A program made the position numbers and the translations under genes. From the NCBI RefSeq assembly GCF_000426045.1, contig NZ_AUEP01000004.1, positions 310,001-374,000 of the forward strand: 64,000 bases of DNA, in the 5' to 3' direction. This DNA is from Marmoricola sp. URHB0036 (GTDB lineage Bacteria; Actinomycetota; Actinomycetes; Propionibacteriales; Nocardioidaceae). Of the stretch, positions 23,243 through 31,314 are shown in pieces. The notes under the pieces were generated by a model. That model was not told where the DNA came from, did no database searches, and was given only the letters and a program-made list of their open reading frames with translations. The first letter of the stretch is position 1; every line of letters begins with the position of its first letter.

Positions 23243-24211
23243 TCAACCACCCACCGGCGGGATAGGGGGCAGGTTGGAGATCCAGGTGTCGAACCACGGA
23301 CCGTCACCCAGGGTGTTGGCGAAGACCCGGTAGAACGGCGCCATCAGCCGCAGGCTCTCGTCGAGGTTGTTCTGGTTCTTCAGCAGCAGGTTCACCACGC
23401 CCTGGAGGTTGTTCAGGGCGGGCTTGAGGTCGGCCCGCGACTGCTGGACGAGCAGCGTCAGCTCGGTCGAGAACTTGCTGGTGGACACGAGCAGCCGGTG
23501 CACGGCGGCACGGCGCGAGACAAGTGCCCGCAGCAGGGTGTCGCTGTCGTGCATCAGGCTGACGATGTCCTGGTCACGGTCGGCCAGGGTGCCCGACACC
23601 GTGTCGAGGTTCTTGAGCAGGTCGTTGATCTGCTCGTTGCGGCTGGCCACCGTCTGCGAGAGACGCGACAGCCCGCGCAAGGTGCCCTGGAAGGCCGCCG
23701 GCGTGTCCTTGGTCAGGTCGGCGACGGTGTCGATCGACTTCGCCAGCCGGTCGGTGTCGATGCGCTCGGCACGGTTGGCGAGCCCGGAGAAGGCCTGCAC
23801 GATGTCGTACGGCGACTGGGTGCGCGAGACCGGGATGGTGGCGTCCTTCTCGAGCTGGCCGGACCCCTTGGGCAGGAGTGCGAGGTACATCGAACCGAGC
23901 AGGGTCTTGACCTTGATCTGGGCGCCCGACTCGCTGCCGAAGTGGGACGGAGTGTCGACCTTGAAGGTGACCTTGACCTTGTCGCCGTCGAGGTCGATAC
24001 CGGTCACCTTGCCCACGCGCACGCCGGCGATGCGGACCTCGTCGTTGGCCTGCAGGCCACCGGCCTCGGCGAAGTCGGCGTGGTAGGTGTCGCCGCCGCC
24101 GATCAGGGGCAGGTCACCGGCCTTGAACGCGGCGACCAGCAGGGCGAGCATCACGGCGATGCTGATCGCCCCGATCTTGACCGGGTTGCGCTCACGAAAT
24201 GGCGTACTCAT
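23243..24211 (-). CDS. mceC: Mce family protein MceC
   Basis: 322 residues, the shortest Mce subunit here: a membrane helix (about 15-35, IGAISIAVMLALLVAAFKAG), an MlaD domain (about 40-125: LQANDEVRIAGVRVGKVTGI, KVKTLLGSMYLALLP) and a helical region to the C-terminus, with almost no tail and no Cys. ATG 24211 overlaps the mceB stop (ATGA); the upstream in-frame TTG at 24223 is inside mceB and is not needed. Confidence 0.9.
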   Translation of the reverse strand: MSTPFRERNPVKIGAISIAVMLALLVAAFKAGDLPLIGGGDTYHADFAEAGGLQANDEVRIAGVRVGKVTGIDLDGDKVKVTFKVDTPSHFGSESGAQIKVKTLLGSMYLALLPKGSGQLEKDATIPVSRTQSPYDIVQAFSGLANRAERIDTDRLAKSIDTVADLTKDTPAAFQGTLRGLSRLSQTVASRNEQINDLLKNLDTVSGTLADRDQDIVSLMHDSDTLLRALVSRRAAVHRLLVSTSKFSTELTLLVQQSRADLKPALNNLQGVVNLLLKNQNNLDESLRLMAPFYRVFANTLGDGPWFDTWISNLPPIPPVGG

Positions 24212-25248
24212 CCGAGGTTGCACCTCGTCCCGGGCTTGCCGATGTCGTAGGTGATCGTCCGGCTGCCGCCAGTGGGCAGGTCGACCTTGCCCTGGAAGTC
24301 GCAGAGGTAGAAGTTGAAGAAGGAGCCGTAGATCGCCGTACGTCCGATCTTGGTGAGCTTGATGGGCAGGATCTGCAGCGCCCGGTCCAGCTCGGCGCGA
24401 CCGGCGTTGAGGTTGCCGGCCACCTGGCGCAGGCCCTTGACGTCCTTGACGAGGGAGGGGCGGATGCCGGTGACGAGGTCGGAGGTCTGCTCGGCCAGGT
24501 TGGACACCGAGTCGAGCGAACCCAGAATGGCGTCCTTGTCCTGCACCAGGCCGGCCATGAACCGCTGGAACTGGGTGATCAGGCTGTTCAGCTGCTTGTC
24601 GCGGCCCGAGAGGGTCTTCAGCACCACGTTGAGGTTGTCGATGGTCTCGCCGATGACCTTGTCGCGGTCGGCCAGGGTGTTGGTCAGCGACGCGGTGTTC
24701 TGGAGCAGGGCGTTGAAGTTGCCGCCCTCGCCCTGGAAGACCTGGATCACCTCGGCCGACAGCTTGTTGATGTCGGCCGGGGACAGCGCGGCGAACAGCG
24801 GCTTGAAGCCGTTGAACAGCACGGTGAGGTCGAGGGCCGGCTGGGTCCGGGAGACCGGGATGGTGGTGCCCGACGCCATCCGGTCGAGGTCACCGACCCC
24901 CTGGGTCAGCGAGATGTAGCGCTGGCCGACCAGGTTGCGGTAGCGGATCGTCGCGGTGGAGCTCTTGGTGACGATGGAGCTCTTCGCCACCGTGAACGAG
25001 ACCCGGGCGTGCGTGCGGTCGACCACCTCGACCTTCTTCACGCTGCCGACCTTCACGCCCGCGATACGGATGTCGTCGCCCTTGGTCACGCCGGTGGCGT
25101 CGGTGAAGATCGCCTTGTAGTCGCGCGAGGTCTGGAAGGTGATGTTGCCGATCAGCACGACCAGCACACCCGTGGCCATCGTGGTGGCGACGATGAAGAT
25201 GATCAGCTTGACCAGGGGTCCCCTGGTGTCCTTGTCGAGAACGCTCAC
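24208..25248 (-). CDS. mceB: Mce family protein MceB
   Basis: 346 residues: membrane helix (about 12-35, LVKLIIFIVATTMATGVLVV), MlaD domain (about 40-125: VTKGDDIRIAGVKVGSVKKV, RYRNLVGQRYISLTQG) and a helical region ending in a short tail with two Cys (FYLCDFQGK ... GTRCNLG). GTG 25248 overlaps the mceA stop by 4 bp (GTGA), so translation is coupled. Typical MceB length. Confidence 0.9.
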   Translation of the reverse strand: MSVLDKDTRGPLVKLIIFIVATTMATGVLVVLIGNITFQTSRDYKAIFTDATGVTKGDDIRIAGVKVGSVKKVEVVDRTHARVSFTVAKSSIVTKSSTATIRYRNLVGQRYISLTQGVGDLDRMASGTTIPVSRTQPALDLTVLFNGFKPLFAALSPADINKLSAEVIQVFQGEGGNFNALLQNTASLTNTLADRDKVIGETIDNLNVVLKTLSGRDKQLNSLITQFQRFMAGLVQDKDAILGSLDSVSNLAEQTSDLVTGIRPSLVKDVKGLRQVAGNLNAGRAELDRALQILPIKLTKIGRTAIYGSFFNFYLCDFQGKVDLPTGGSRTITYDIGKPGTRCNLG

Positions 25249-26549
25249 TTCACGCTCACCTCCGAACCGGCGAGGGTCGGCGCGAACAGCAACGCGGTGA
25301 GGTCGGACATCTGGTCGGCGGGGACGCCGAGGGAGGGCGCGAACAGCGAGTTGATCAGCGCCTTCTGCGAGGCGGTGCCCGACGTACCGGTCGTGAACCC
25401 GGGGGTGGCCGTGCGCTGGCCGAAGCCGGTCGCGGTGCGCTGGTTGTCACCCTTCCCGATGTTGTTGACGCCGTCGTTGATGTTCGGGAACTCCCCGCCC
25501 CTCGGGTAGTAGGGAATCGGCGGGTTGGGCAGGCCGGCGCAGTTGGGGGCGTTGTCGGCGCCGTAGACGGGCTTGTCGGCCGCCGTGTAGCCGCGCGGCT
25601 GGTAGGGGATCGTCTTCAAGGTGATGTGGAAGCGGAACCCGCGGAAGGTGTTGGCCAGCATGGGTGCCTGCTTGACGATGCCCTCGAGCATGCAGGGGAA
25701 GGTGCTGGAGTAGCGCGCGAGCAGGGCCAGGATCGGCTCGCTGAGCTGGCCCAGGCGGACGATGTTGTCGCCGTTGGTGTCCAGGAACTGCGTCGCGGTG
25801 TCGGAGAACGCCGTGGTGTCCTTGAGGAACGCGTTCAGCTTCGCCTGCTTGCTGACCAGGGTGTTGCCGGTCTTGACGGTGTTGCGCAGCGTGGCTGCCA
25901 GCTCCGGGGTGACGTCGGCGTAGGTGTCGGTCACCTTGGCCAGCAGCTTGAAGTCGTCGATCAGGGCCGGCAGCTGCGGGTTGAGCTGCTTGAGGTAGCC
26001 ATCGAGCGTGGAGAAGCTCTCGCCGAGCTTGGTGCCGCGACCTTCAAGAGCATCAGCCAGCGCGTTCAGCGTGTAGTTGAGCTCGGCCGGCTGCACGGTG
26101 CGCAGCAAGGGGTAGAGGTCGTTGAGGACCTTCTCGACCTCGATCGGGAGCTTGGTCTGGTCGATCTCGGCGCCCGGCTTCAGGGAGGTCGAGGCGGCGT
26201 CCTTCGGGACGTTGAGCTCGACGTACTTCTCGCCGAACAGGGTCTTGGGCAGGATCGAGGCGGTCACGTTGCCGGGGATCGAGCTGATCGCGTCGGGCTT
26301 GATGCCCAGGTCGAGCGTGGCTCCGTCGCCCTCGCTCTCGACCTTGAGGACCTCGCCGACGATCACGCCGCGCACCTTGACGTCGGCCCGGCTGGGGAGC
26401 TGCAGGCCGATGGTGTCGGACTTGAGCGTGACGTGGTCGAAGCTGGTGAACTTCTGGTTGAAGACGCCATTGACCGCCCACACGCCGAGGACGAGCAGGG
26501 CTACGAACACCACACCCAGGAAGCGTGGGGCCATGAAGTACTTGGACAT
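25245..26549 (-). CDS. mceA: Mce family protein MceA
   Basis: 434 residues: membrane helix (about 8-28, FLGVVFVALLVLGVWAVNGV), MlaD domain (about 35-115: LPSRADVKVRGVIVGEVLKV, LPKTLFGEKYVELNVP), a long helical region, and a C-terminal region of about 110 residues rich in Asn/Gly/Pro (NPPIPYYPRGGEFPNINDG). ATG 26549 lies 2 nt after the yrbEB stop. As the first mce gene after the permeases it sets the usual order yrbEA, yrbEB, mceA-F. Confidence 0.9.
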   Translation of the reverse strand: MSKYFMAPRFLGVVFVALLVLGVWAVNGVFNQKFTSFDHVTLKSDTIGLQLPSRADVKVRGVIVGEVLKVESEGDGATLDLGIKPDAISSIPGNVTASILPKTLFGEKYVELNVPKDAASTSLKPGAEIDQTKLPIEVEKVLNDLYPLLRTVQPAELNYTLNALADALEGRGTKLGESFSTLDGYLKQLNPQLPALIDDFKLLAKVTDTYADVTPELAATLRNTVKTGNTLVSKQAKLNAFLKDTTAFSDTATQFLDTNGDNIVRLGQLSEPILALLARYSSTFPCMLEGIVKQAPMLANTFRGFRFHITLKTIPYQPRGYTAADKPVYGADNAPNCAGLPNPPIPYYPRGGEFPNINDGVNNIGKGDNQRTATGFGQRTATPGFTTGTSGTASQKALINSLFAPSLGVPADQMSDLTALLFAPTLAGSEVSVK

Positions 26550-26551
26550 GC

Positions 26552-27379
26552 CTATCCCGCCAACCTGACCGTGGTCGACGAGCCCCAGATGGCCATGGAC
26601 AGGAACAGGTCGATCACGTTGATGACGACGATCGACGTACGCACTGCCCGGCCCACGGCGACGCCCACGCCCGCGGGTCCGCCGCCGGCGGTGTAGCCGT
26701 GGTAGCAGTGGATGAGGATGACCGACACGGCGAAGACGACCACCTTGCCGAAGGACCACAAGACGTCACCCGGTGGCAGGAACTGGTTGAAGTAGTGGTC
26801 GTAGGTCCCCGGACTCTGCCCGTAGAACAGGGTCACGGTCAGTCGGGTGGCGAAGTACGACGACAGCAGGCCGACGACGTAGAGCGGGATGATCGCGACC
26901 AGGCCCGCGACGATGCGGGTGGTGACCAGGAACGGCATCGAGGGGATCGCCATCACCTCGAGGGCGTCGACCTCCTCGGAGATCCGCATGGCACCCAGCT
27001 GGGCGGTGAACCCGCAGCCCACCGTGGCCGCCAACGCGATGCCGGCGACGAGCGGCGCGATCTCGCGGGTGTTGAAGTACGCCGAGACGAACCCGGAGAA
27101 CGCCGCCGTGCCGATCTGGTCGAGCGCGGCGTAGCCGGACAGGCCGACCTGGGCGCCGGTGAAGAAGGTCATCGCCGTGATGACGCCGACCGTTCCGCCG
27201 ATGACTGCGAGCGCACCTGAGCCCAGGGTCACCTCGGCGAGCAGCCGCAGGATCTCCTTGGGGTAGCGGGTGATGGACCGCGGCGTGGCCCGGAGCGCGC
27301 GGATGTAGAAGCCGAGCTCCTCGCCCATCTTGTCGAGGGAGGAGAGCGGCTTGGTGTAGGCCTGCTTCAGGTCGACCAT
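26552..27379 (-). CDS. yrbEB: MlaE-family ABC permease YrbEB
   Basis: A 275-residue permease subunit of the Mce lipid importer, paired with YrbEA in the inner membrane. It has an amphipathic N-terminal segment and about five hydrophobic stretches, with family motifs RISEEVDALEVMAIPSMPFL (the coupling region that contacts the ATPase) and GFTAQLGAMR. The conserved C-terminal GYTAGGGPAGVGVAVGRAVR is present. ATG 27379 lies 4 nt after the yrbEA stop; the longer reading (from 27424) would run back into yrbEA. Confidence 0.92.
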   Translation of the reverse strand: MVDLKQAYTKPLSSLDKMGEELGFYIRALRATPRSITRYPKEILRLLAEVTLGSGALAVIGGTVGVITAMTFFTGAQVGLSGYAALDQIGTAAFSGFVSAYFNTREIAPLVAGIALAATVGCGFTAQLGAMRISEEVDALEVMAIPSMPFLVTTRIVAGLVAIIPLYVVGLLSSYFATRLTVTLFYGQSPGTYDHYFNQFLPPGDVLWSFGKVVVFAVSVILIHCYHGYTAGGGPAGVGVAVGRAVRTSIVVINVIDLFLSMAIWGSSTTVRLAG

Positions 27380-27383
27380 GGCG

Positions 27384-28169
27384 TCAACCCGTCTTCGGAG
27401 GAACGATCTGGAGATAGATCGCACTCAGGGTGAAGTTGACGATGAACAGCAGCACGAAGGTGATGACGACGGACTCGTTCACGGCGTCACCGACGCCCTT
27501 CGGGCCGCCGCCGGCCGACATGCCCTTGTAGGCCGCGACGATGGCGGCGAGCATCCCGAAGATCAGGGCCTTGATCATGCCGATCCACAGGTCGGGCAGC
27601 TGCGCGAGCGCGGTGAAGCTGGCGATGTAGGCGCCTGGTGTCCCGTCCTGGAGGATCACGTTGAACACGTAGCCACCGGCGACACCGACGACGGTGACCA
27701 TGCCGTTGAGGAAGACCGCGACCATCATGCAGCCGAGCACGCGGGGTACGACGAGGCGCTGGATCGGGTCGATGCCCAGCACCATCATGGCGTCGAGCTC
27801 TTCGCGGATCTTGCGGGCGCCGAGGTCGGCGGCGATCGCGGAGCCGCCCGCGCCGGCGATCAGCAGCGCCGTACCGATGGGGGCGGCCTGCTGCACCACG
27901 GCGAGCACGGACGCCGACCCCGTGAAGGACTGCGCGCCGAACTGCTTGATCAGGCTGCCGACCTGGAGCGCGATGACCGCGCCGAACGGGATGGCGACGA
28001 GAGCAGTCGGAATGATCGTCACCGACGCGATGAACCACGCCTGCTGGATGAACTCACGAGTCTGGAACGGGCGCTTGAACAGGTTGCGCCCGACGTCCAG
28101 CCCGAAGGCGAAGAGCTTCCCCGCAGTACCGACTGGAGCCAGTACGCGGTTGGCAACAGCTGAAGCCAT
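27384..28169 (-). CDS. yrbEA: MlaE-family ABC permease YrbEA
   Basis: The 261-residue partner permease. Its coupling motif is KIREELDAMMVLGIDPIQRL, preceded by GGSAIAADLGA, and its C-terminal block is MSAGGGPKGVGDAVNESVV. Five hydrophobic segments are evident. ATG 28169 follows the mkl stop by 7 bp, so the ATPase, both permeases and all Mce subunits form one transcript. The sequence gives no clue to the lipid carried; steroids, fatty acids and mycolates are transported by known actinobacterial Mce systems. Confidence 0.92.
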   Translation of the reverse strand: MASAVANRVLAPVGTAGKLFAFGLDVGRNLFKRPFQTREFIQQAWFIASVTIIPTALVAIPFGAVIALQVGSLIKQFGAQSFTGSASVLAVVQQAAPIGTALLIAGAGGSAIAADLGARKIREELDAMMVLGIDPIQRLVVPRVLGCMMVAVFLNGMVTVVGVAGGYVFNVILQDGTPGAYIASFTALAQLPDLWIGMIKALIFGMLAAIVAAYKGMSAGGGPKGVGDAVNESVVITFVLLFIVNFTLSAIYLQIVPPKTG

Positions 28170-28176
28170 CAGCGAG

Positions 28177-29130
28177 TCACGACCCGGTGGTCATGGTCAT
28201 GTTCTCCTCGAAGGAGCCCGGAGGTGGCGTGATGCCGTTCTCCTTGCACCAGACACCGGGTTCGCGCTGGCTGCGGCGCGGCACACCGCTGCTGGGCTCG
28301 ATCTGGGGCGGGATCGGCGGCAGCGGAGGCAGCTCCATGTCCTTCTCGGACTCCAGCTCGTCGGCGTCCTTCTCCTCGGACATGCCGATCGGGCCAACCA
28401 TCTGGGCGTTGAGGAACTGCCGCACGACAGGCTCCTCGGAGGAGAGCAGCATCTCGCGCGGGCCGAACATCGCCAGGTGCTTGTGGTAGAGCAGGCCGAT
28501 GTTGTCGGGCACGGTGCGCGCCGTGTTGATGTCGTGGGTGACGATCAGGAAGGTGGCGTCGATCTGGGCGTTCAGGTCGACGATCAGCTGGTTGAGGAAC
28601 GAGGTGCGGACCGGGTCGAGACCGGAGTCAGGCTCGTCGAAGAGCACGATCTCGGGGTCGAGGACCAGGGCGCGGGCCAGACCGGCCCGCTTGCGCATGC
28701 CGCCGGAGATCTCGCCCGGGAGCTTGTCCTCGGTGCCGATCAGACCGGTGAGGTCGAGCTTCTCCATGACGATCTCGCGGATCTCCGACTCGCTCTTCTT
28801 GGTGTGCTCGCGGAGAGGGAAGGCGATGTTGTCGTAGAGGTTCATCGAGCCGAACATCGCGCCGTCCTGGAACAGCACCCCGAACAGCTTGCGGATCTCG
28901 TAGAGCTCCTTCTCGGGACACGTCGCGATGTCGATGCCCTCGATCACGACGCTGCCCTTGTCCGGCTTGAGCAGGCCGATGATGGTCTTGAGGAGGACGG
29001 ACTTGCCGGTTCCGGAAGGGCCGAGCATGACGCAGATCTCGCCGGCCGGGATGGTGAGGGTGACGTCGCCCCAGATCAGTTGCTTGCCGAAACTCTTGGT
29101 CAAGTCCTTGATCTCGATCTCGACACCCAT
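28177..29130 (-). CDS. mkl: Mce transporter ATP-binding protein Mkl (MlaF-like)
   Basis: A 317-residue ABC ATPase that powers the Mce importer. The Walker A is GPSGTGKS, the Q-loop region is VLFQDGAMFGSMNL, the signature is ISGGMRKRAGLARAL, Walker B is IVLFDEPDSGLD and the switch His is in VTHDINTA. A C-terminal extension (about 255-317) is acidic, then Pro-rich (LPPLPPIPPQIEP). In M. tuberculosis mkl also lies between rplL and rpoB but is unlinked to the mce operons; here the whole operon follows it. ATG 29130 has GAGGGAGG upstream. Its own promoter is likely in the 264-bp gap after rplL. Confidence 0.93.
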   Translation of the reverse strand: MGVEIEIKDLTKSFGKQLIWGDVTLTIPAGEICVMLGPSGTGKSVLLKTIIGLLKPDKGSVVIEGIDIATCPEKELYEIRKLFGVLFQDGAMFGSMNLYDNIAFPLREHTKKSESEIREIVMEKLDLTGLIGTEDKLPGEISGGMRKRAGLARALVLDPEIVLFDEPDSGLDPVRTSFLNQLIVDLNAQIDATFLIVTHDINTARTVPDNIGLLYHKHLAMFGPREMLLSSEEPVVRQFLNAQMVGPIGMSEEKDADELESEKDMELPPLPPIPPQIEPSSGVPRRSQREPGVWCKENGITPPPGSFEENMTMTTGS

Positions 29131-29229
29131 CGGGGCCTCCCTCTCACTCAGTTCCGTCGGTCTCGGGCCTGGACAGCGACGTACGCACGGATCTCCCCAC
29201 CCACACGTACCAACGAGTAGCCGACCGCT

Positions 29230-29259
29230 AAGTTACGCACACATTGTCCTGCTCGTCAC
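29230..29259 (-). promoter_or_regulatory. Candidate promoter of the mkl-mce operon
   Basis: GTGACG (29259-29254), an 18-nt spacer and TAACTT (29235-29230) lie about 100 bp upstream of mkl in the 264-bp rplL-mkl gap. No clear operator palindrome was found next to it. Confidence 0.35.
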
Positions 29260-29320
29260 CCTTGGTGTCCGTCGTCTCATAAAATCGGCCGCAACCCACC
29301 GGAAGCGGTCCGGAAACCGA

Positions 29321-29391
29321 CGACGGCCGCCCCGGACCCGGGGGTCCGAAGCGGCCGTCGGCCGGTTCTCAGCAGGCCGTGAGGGCCTGCG
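29321..29391 (-). terminator. rplL terminator hairpins
   Basis: Two stem-loops follow the rplL stop: a small one (29373-29391, 7-bp stem GCAGGCC) and a large one (29321-29360, 10-bp outer stem CGACGGCCGC with an inner stem CGGACC). No U-run follows the large stem directly. They separate rplJL from mkl. Confidence 0.6.
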
Positions 29392-29394
29392 AGG

Positions 29395-29787
29395 TCACTT
29401 CAGGGTGACGGTGGCGCCGGCGCCCTCGAGGGACTCCTTCGCCTTCTCCGCCGCCTCCTTGTTGACCTTCTCGAGGACAGCCTTGGGGGCCGACTCGACG
29501 AGGTCCTTGGCCTCCTTCAGGCCGAGGCTCGTCAGGGCGCGGACCTCCTTGATGACGTTGATCTTCTTCTCGCCAGCGGCCTCGAGGACGACGTCGAACT
29601 CGTCCTGCTCGGCGGCCTCTTCGGCACCCGCGCCGGCGCCGCCGGCCGCAGGGGCAGCGGCAACGGCGACCGGAGCGGCCGCGGTCACGCCGAAGGTCTC
29701 CTCGAACTGCTTCACGAACTCGCTGAGCTCCAGGAGGGTCATCTCCTTGAAAGCGTCGAGCAGCTCGTCGGTGCTGAGCTTCGCCAT
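29395..29787 (-). CDS. rplL: 50S ribosomal protein L7/L12
   Basis: A 130-residue stalk protein that recruits translation factors. The N-terminal dimerisation helix region ([20 protein letters not shown]), an Ala/Gly/Pro-rich hinge (about 36-57) and the globular C-terminal domain with [20 protein letters not shown] and the end GAGATVTLK are all standard. ATG 29787, 51 bp after rplJ, in one transcript with it. Confidence 0.99.
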   Translation of the reverse strand: MAKLSTDELLDAFKEMTLLELSEFVKQFEETFGVTAAAPVAVAAAPAAGGAGAGAEEAAEQDEFDVVLEAAGEKKINVIKEVRALTSLGLKEAKDLVESAPKAVLEKVNKEAAEKAKESLEGAGATVTLK

Positions 29788-29838
29788 GGTGGCGTTCCTT
29801 TCAGTTGGTGCCTCGTCCCGTGCGGGACGCGACGGATG

Positions 29839-30552
29839 TCAGGCCTCGGTGCTCTCAGAGCTGTTTTCGGGGGCCTCGCTGGACTCCTCCGACGCGGCTG
29901 CGTCGTCGGTGGCGGTCTCGGCGACGGGCGCCTCGTCCGCGGTCTCCTCGGCAGGGGCTTCCTCGGCAGCGGCGGCCTCGGGGGCCTCCGTCACCTCGGC
30001 CGCCGGCTCACCGGCTCCGCCCTTGAGGATGGTGGGGTCCTGCTCCGCCTTGGCCTGCAGGGCGCCGGCGAGCCGGGCAGCCTGCGAGATGGGGGCGTTG
30101 AGCAGGTAGACGGCCTGGCTGAGCGAAGCGAGCATGGCGCCCGCCAGCTTGCCCAGGAGAACCTCGCGGGACTCGAGATCGGCCAGCTTGGCGATCTCCT
30201 TGGCGTCCATCGAGGCACCGTCGACAAAGCCACCCTTGATGACGAGGGCGGGATTCGCCTTGGCAAAGTCACGCAGGCCCTTCGCTACCTCGACCAGGTC
30301 GCCGTTGATGAAGGCGATGGCGGTCGGGCCGGTGAGCAGGTCGTCGAACCCGTCGACGCCCGCCTCCTTGGCAGCGATCTTGGTCAGCGTGTTCTTGACC
30401 ACGGCGTAGTTGGCGTTCTCGCCGAGGGCTCGCCGCAGGTCCTGCAGCTGCTTCACGGTGAGACCGCGGTACTCGGTCAGCACAGCGCCCGTGGATTCGT
30501 TGAACGAGTCGACGATCTCCGCGACGGCTGCTGCCTTGTCTGGCCGCGCCAT
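29839..30552 (-). CDS. rplJ: 50S ribosomal protein L10
   Basis: A 237-residue protein that anchors L7/L12 to the ribosome. Residues 1-175 are the normal L10 fold ([37 protein letters not shown]). The C-terminus carries an acidic Ala/Glu-rich extension of about 60 residues ([20 protein letters not shown]), an actinobacterial trait that is long here. The start is ATG 30552 behind GGAAGGAG; longer readings run into the leader. L10 with L7/L12 normally represses its own mRNA through the leader. Confidence 0.98.
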   Translation of the reverse strand: MARPDKAAAVAEIVDSFNESTGAVLTEYRGLTVKQLQDLRRALGENANYAVVKNTLTKIAAKEAGVDGFDDLLTGPTAIAFINGDLVEVAKGLRDFAKANPALVIKGGFVDGASMDAKEIAKLADLESREVLLGKLAGAMLASLSQAVYLLNAPISQAARLAGALQAKAEQDPTILKGGAGEPAAEVTEAPEAAAAEEAPAEETADEAPVAETATDDAAASEESSEAPENSSESTEA

Positions 30553-30757
30553 GGGTCTCCTTCCAACCTGGTTGGACGGCACACGGCTGTGTGTCGCCCG
30601 AGCCTCGGACCAGGTCGGGCCGCACAGCAAAAACGCCCTGTGCAGGTGCACAGGGCGTATGACGCAGGGCGTCTCACTCGGTGTCACCTGCGCAGGTCGC
30701 CCGCTCGTGCGGACCTTCGGATCACATGTGATCGACCGGCGGTCTTTGGCTTCGACG
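30553..30757 (-). ncRNA. rplJL mRNA leader (putative L10 leader with terminator hairpin)
   Basis: About 200 nt of untranslated leader. It contains a perfect 14-bp palindrome GATCACATGTGATC (30720-30733), a perfect 12-bp stem of ACGCCCTGTGCA and its complement (30633-30658) followed directly by a run of five U on the minus strand, and a small stem around ACACACAGCCGTGTGC nearer rplJ. The stem plus U-run is a textbook intrinsic terminator 75 nt before the rplJ start, suggesting transcription attenuation by L10/L12 as in Firmicutes. A plain terminator for the upstream lipoprotein operon is the alternative. Confidence 0.6.
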
Positions 30758-30761
30758 GGCA

Positions 30762-30790
30762 ACGATACGGGCTGGCCGGGTGTCGGCCAA
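30762..30790 (-). promoter_or_regulatory. Candidate rplJL promoter
   Basis: TTGGCC (30790-30785), a 17-nt spacer and TATCGT (30767-30762). It lies just after the lipoprotein gene stop (30808), so rplJL has its own start and the upstream operon need not read through. Confidence 0.5.
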
Positions 30791-30807
30791 ATCGTCGTAC
30801 GCTCCGG

Positions 30808-31314
30808 TCAGCCGCAGGCCGTGCCCGCCTCTTCGGCCACGGTGGTGACCAGGGCCCGGCGCTGCTGGGCGCTGGCCTGGGTGTCGCCGGCGCTCACCGA
30901 GGCGGTGACGGTCCCGTTGGGGTCCTTAGTGTCGCAGACCCACAGTGCCGTGAAGTCCTGGCCACTCACGTCGATCCCGGCCTGGCCGCCCGCGACCGGG
31001 AACTTCTCGTCGGAAGCCGCGATCTGCCGCTTGCGGTTGTCGATGTCGTTGGACGACGCGAGCTTGGCCGACACGGTCAGCGCGTTCTTGCGGTCAGCGA
31101 GGTTCACCGAGCAGGTGTAGGAGCGGACACCGGTGGGAGGCAGGGCCTCGCCCTTGGTGACGGTCTTGTACTGGTCGGTGCCCACCACGTCGGTGACCGT
31201 GGCGGCCGGCACCCCGCACGCCTTGCTTCCCGAGTAGCTGGGGTAGTCGTCGCCCCCGCACCCGGACGCCCCGACGACGGCAGCCAGCGCGGCGAGCACG
31301 ACGACCGGTCTCAT
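30808..31314 (-). CDS. Putative lipoprotein (unknown function)
   Basis: 168 residues. The N-terminus is a lipoprotein signal (RPVVVLAALAAVVGASGC) with the modified Cys at about 19, then CGGDDYPSYSG. The mature domain has three further Cys (ACGVPAATVTDVVGTDQYKT, SYTCSVNL, WVCDTKD, and GTACG at the end), suggesting disulfides; it resembles DUF3558-type secreted domains only loosely. ATG 31314 overlaps the stop of the preceding 670-residue protein by 4 bp (ATGA), so the two are translated together and probably work together. Confidence 0.7.
   Translation of the reverse strand: MRPVVVLAALAAVVGASGCGGDDYPSYSGSKACGVPAATVTDVVGTDQYKTVTKGEALPPTGVRSYTCSVNLADRKNALTVSAKLASSNDIDNRKRQIAASDEKFPVAGGQAGIDVSGQDFTALWVCDTKDPNGTVTASVSAGDTQASAQQRRALVTTVAEEAGTACG

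Noticed and set aside
30720-30733. GATCACATGTGATC as a CRP/GlxR site
   Set aside because: The half-sites are in the opposite order to TGTGA-N6-TCACA, so it does not match that family; kept only as an unassigned palindrome.
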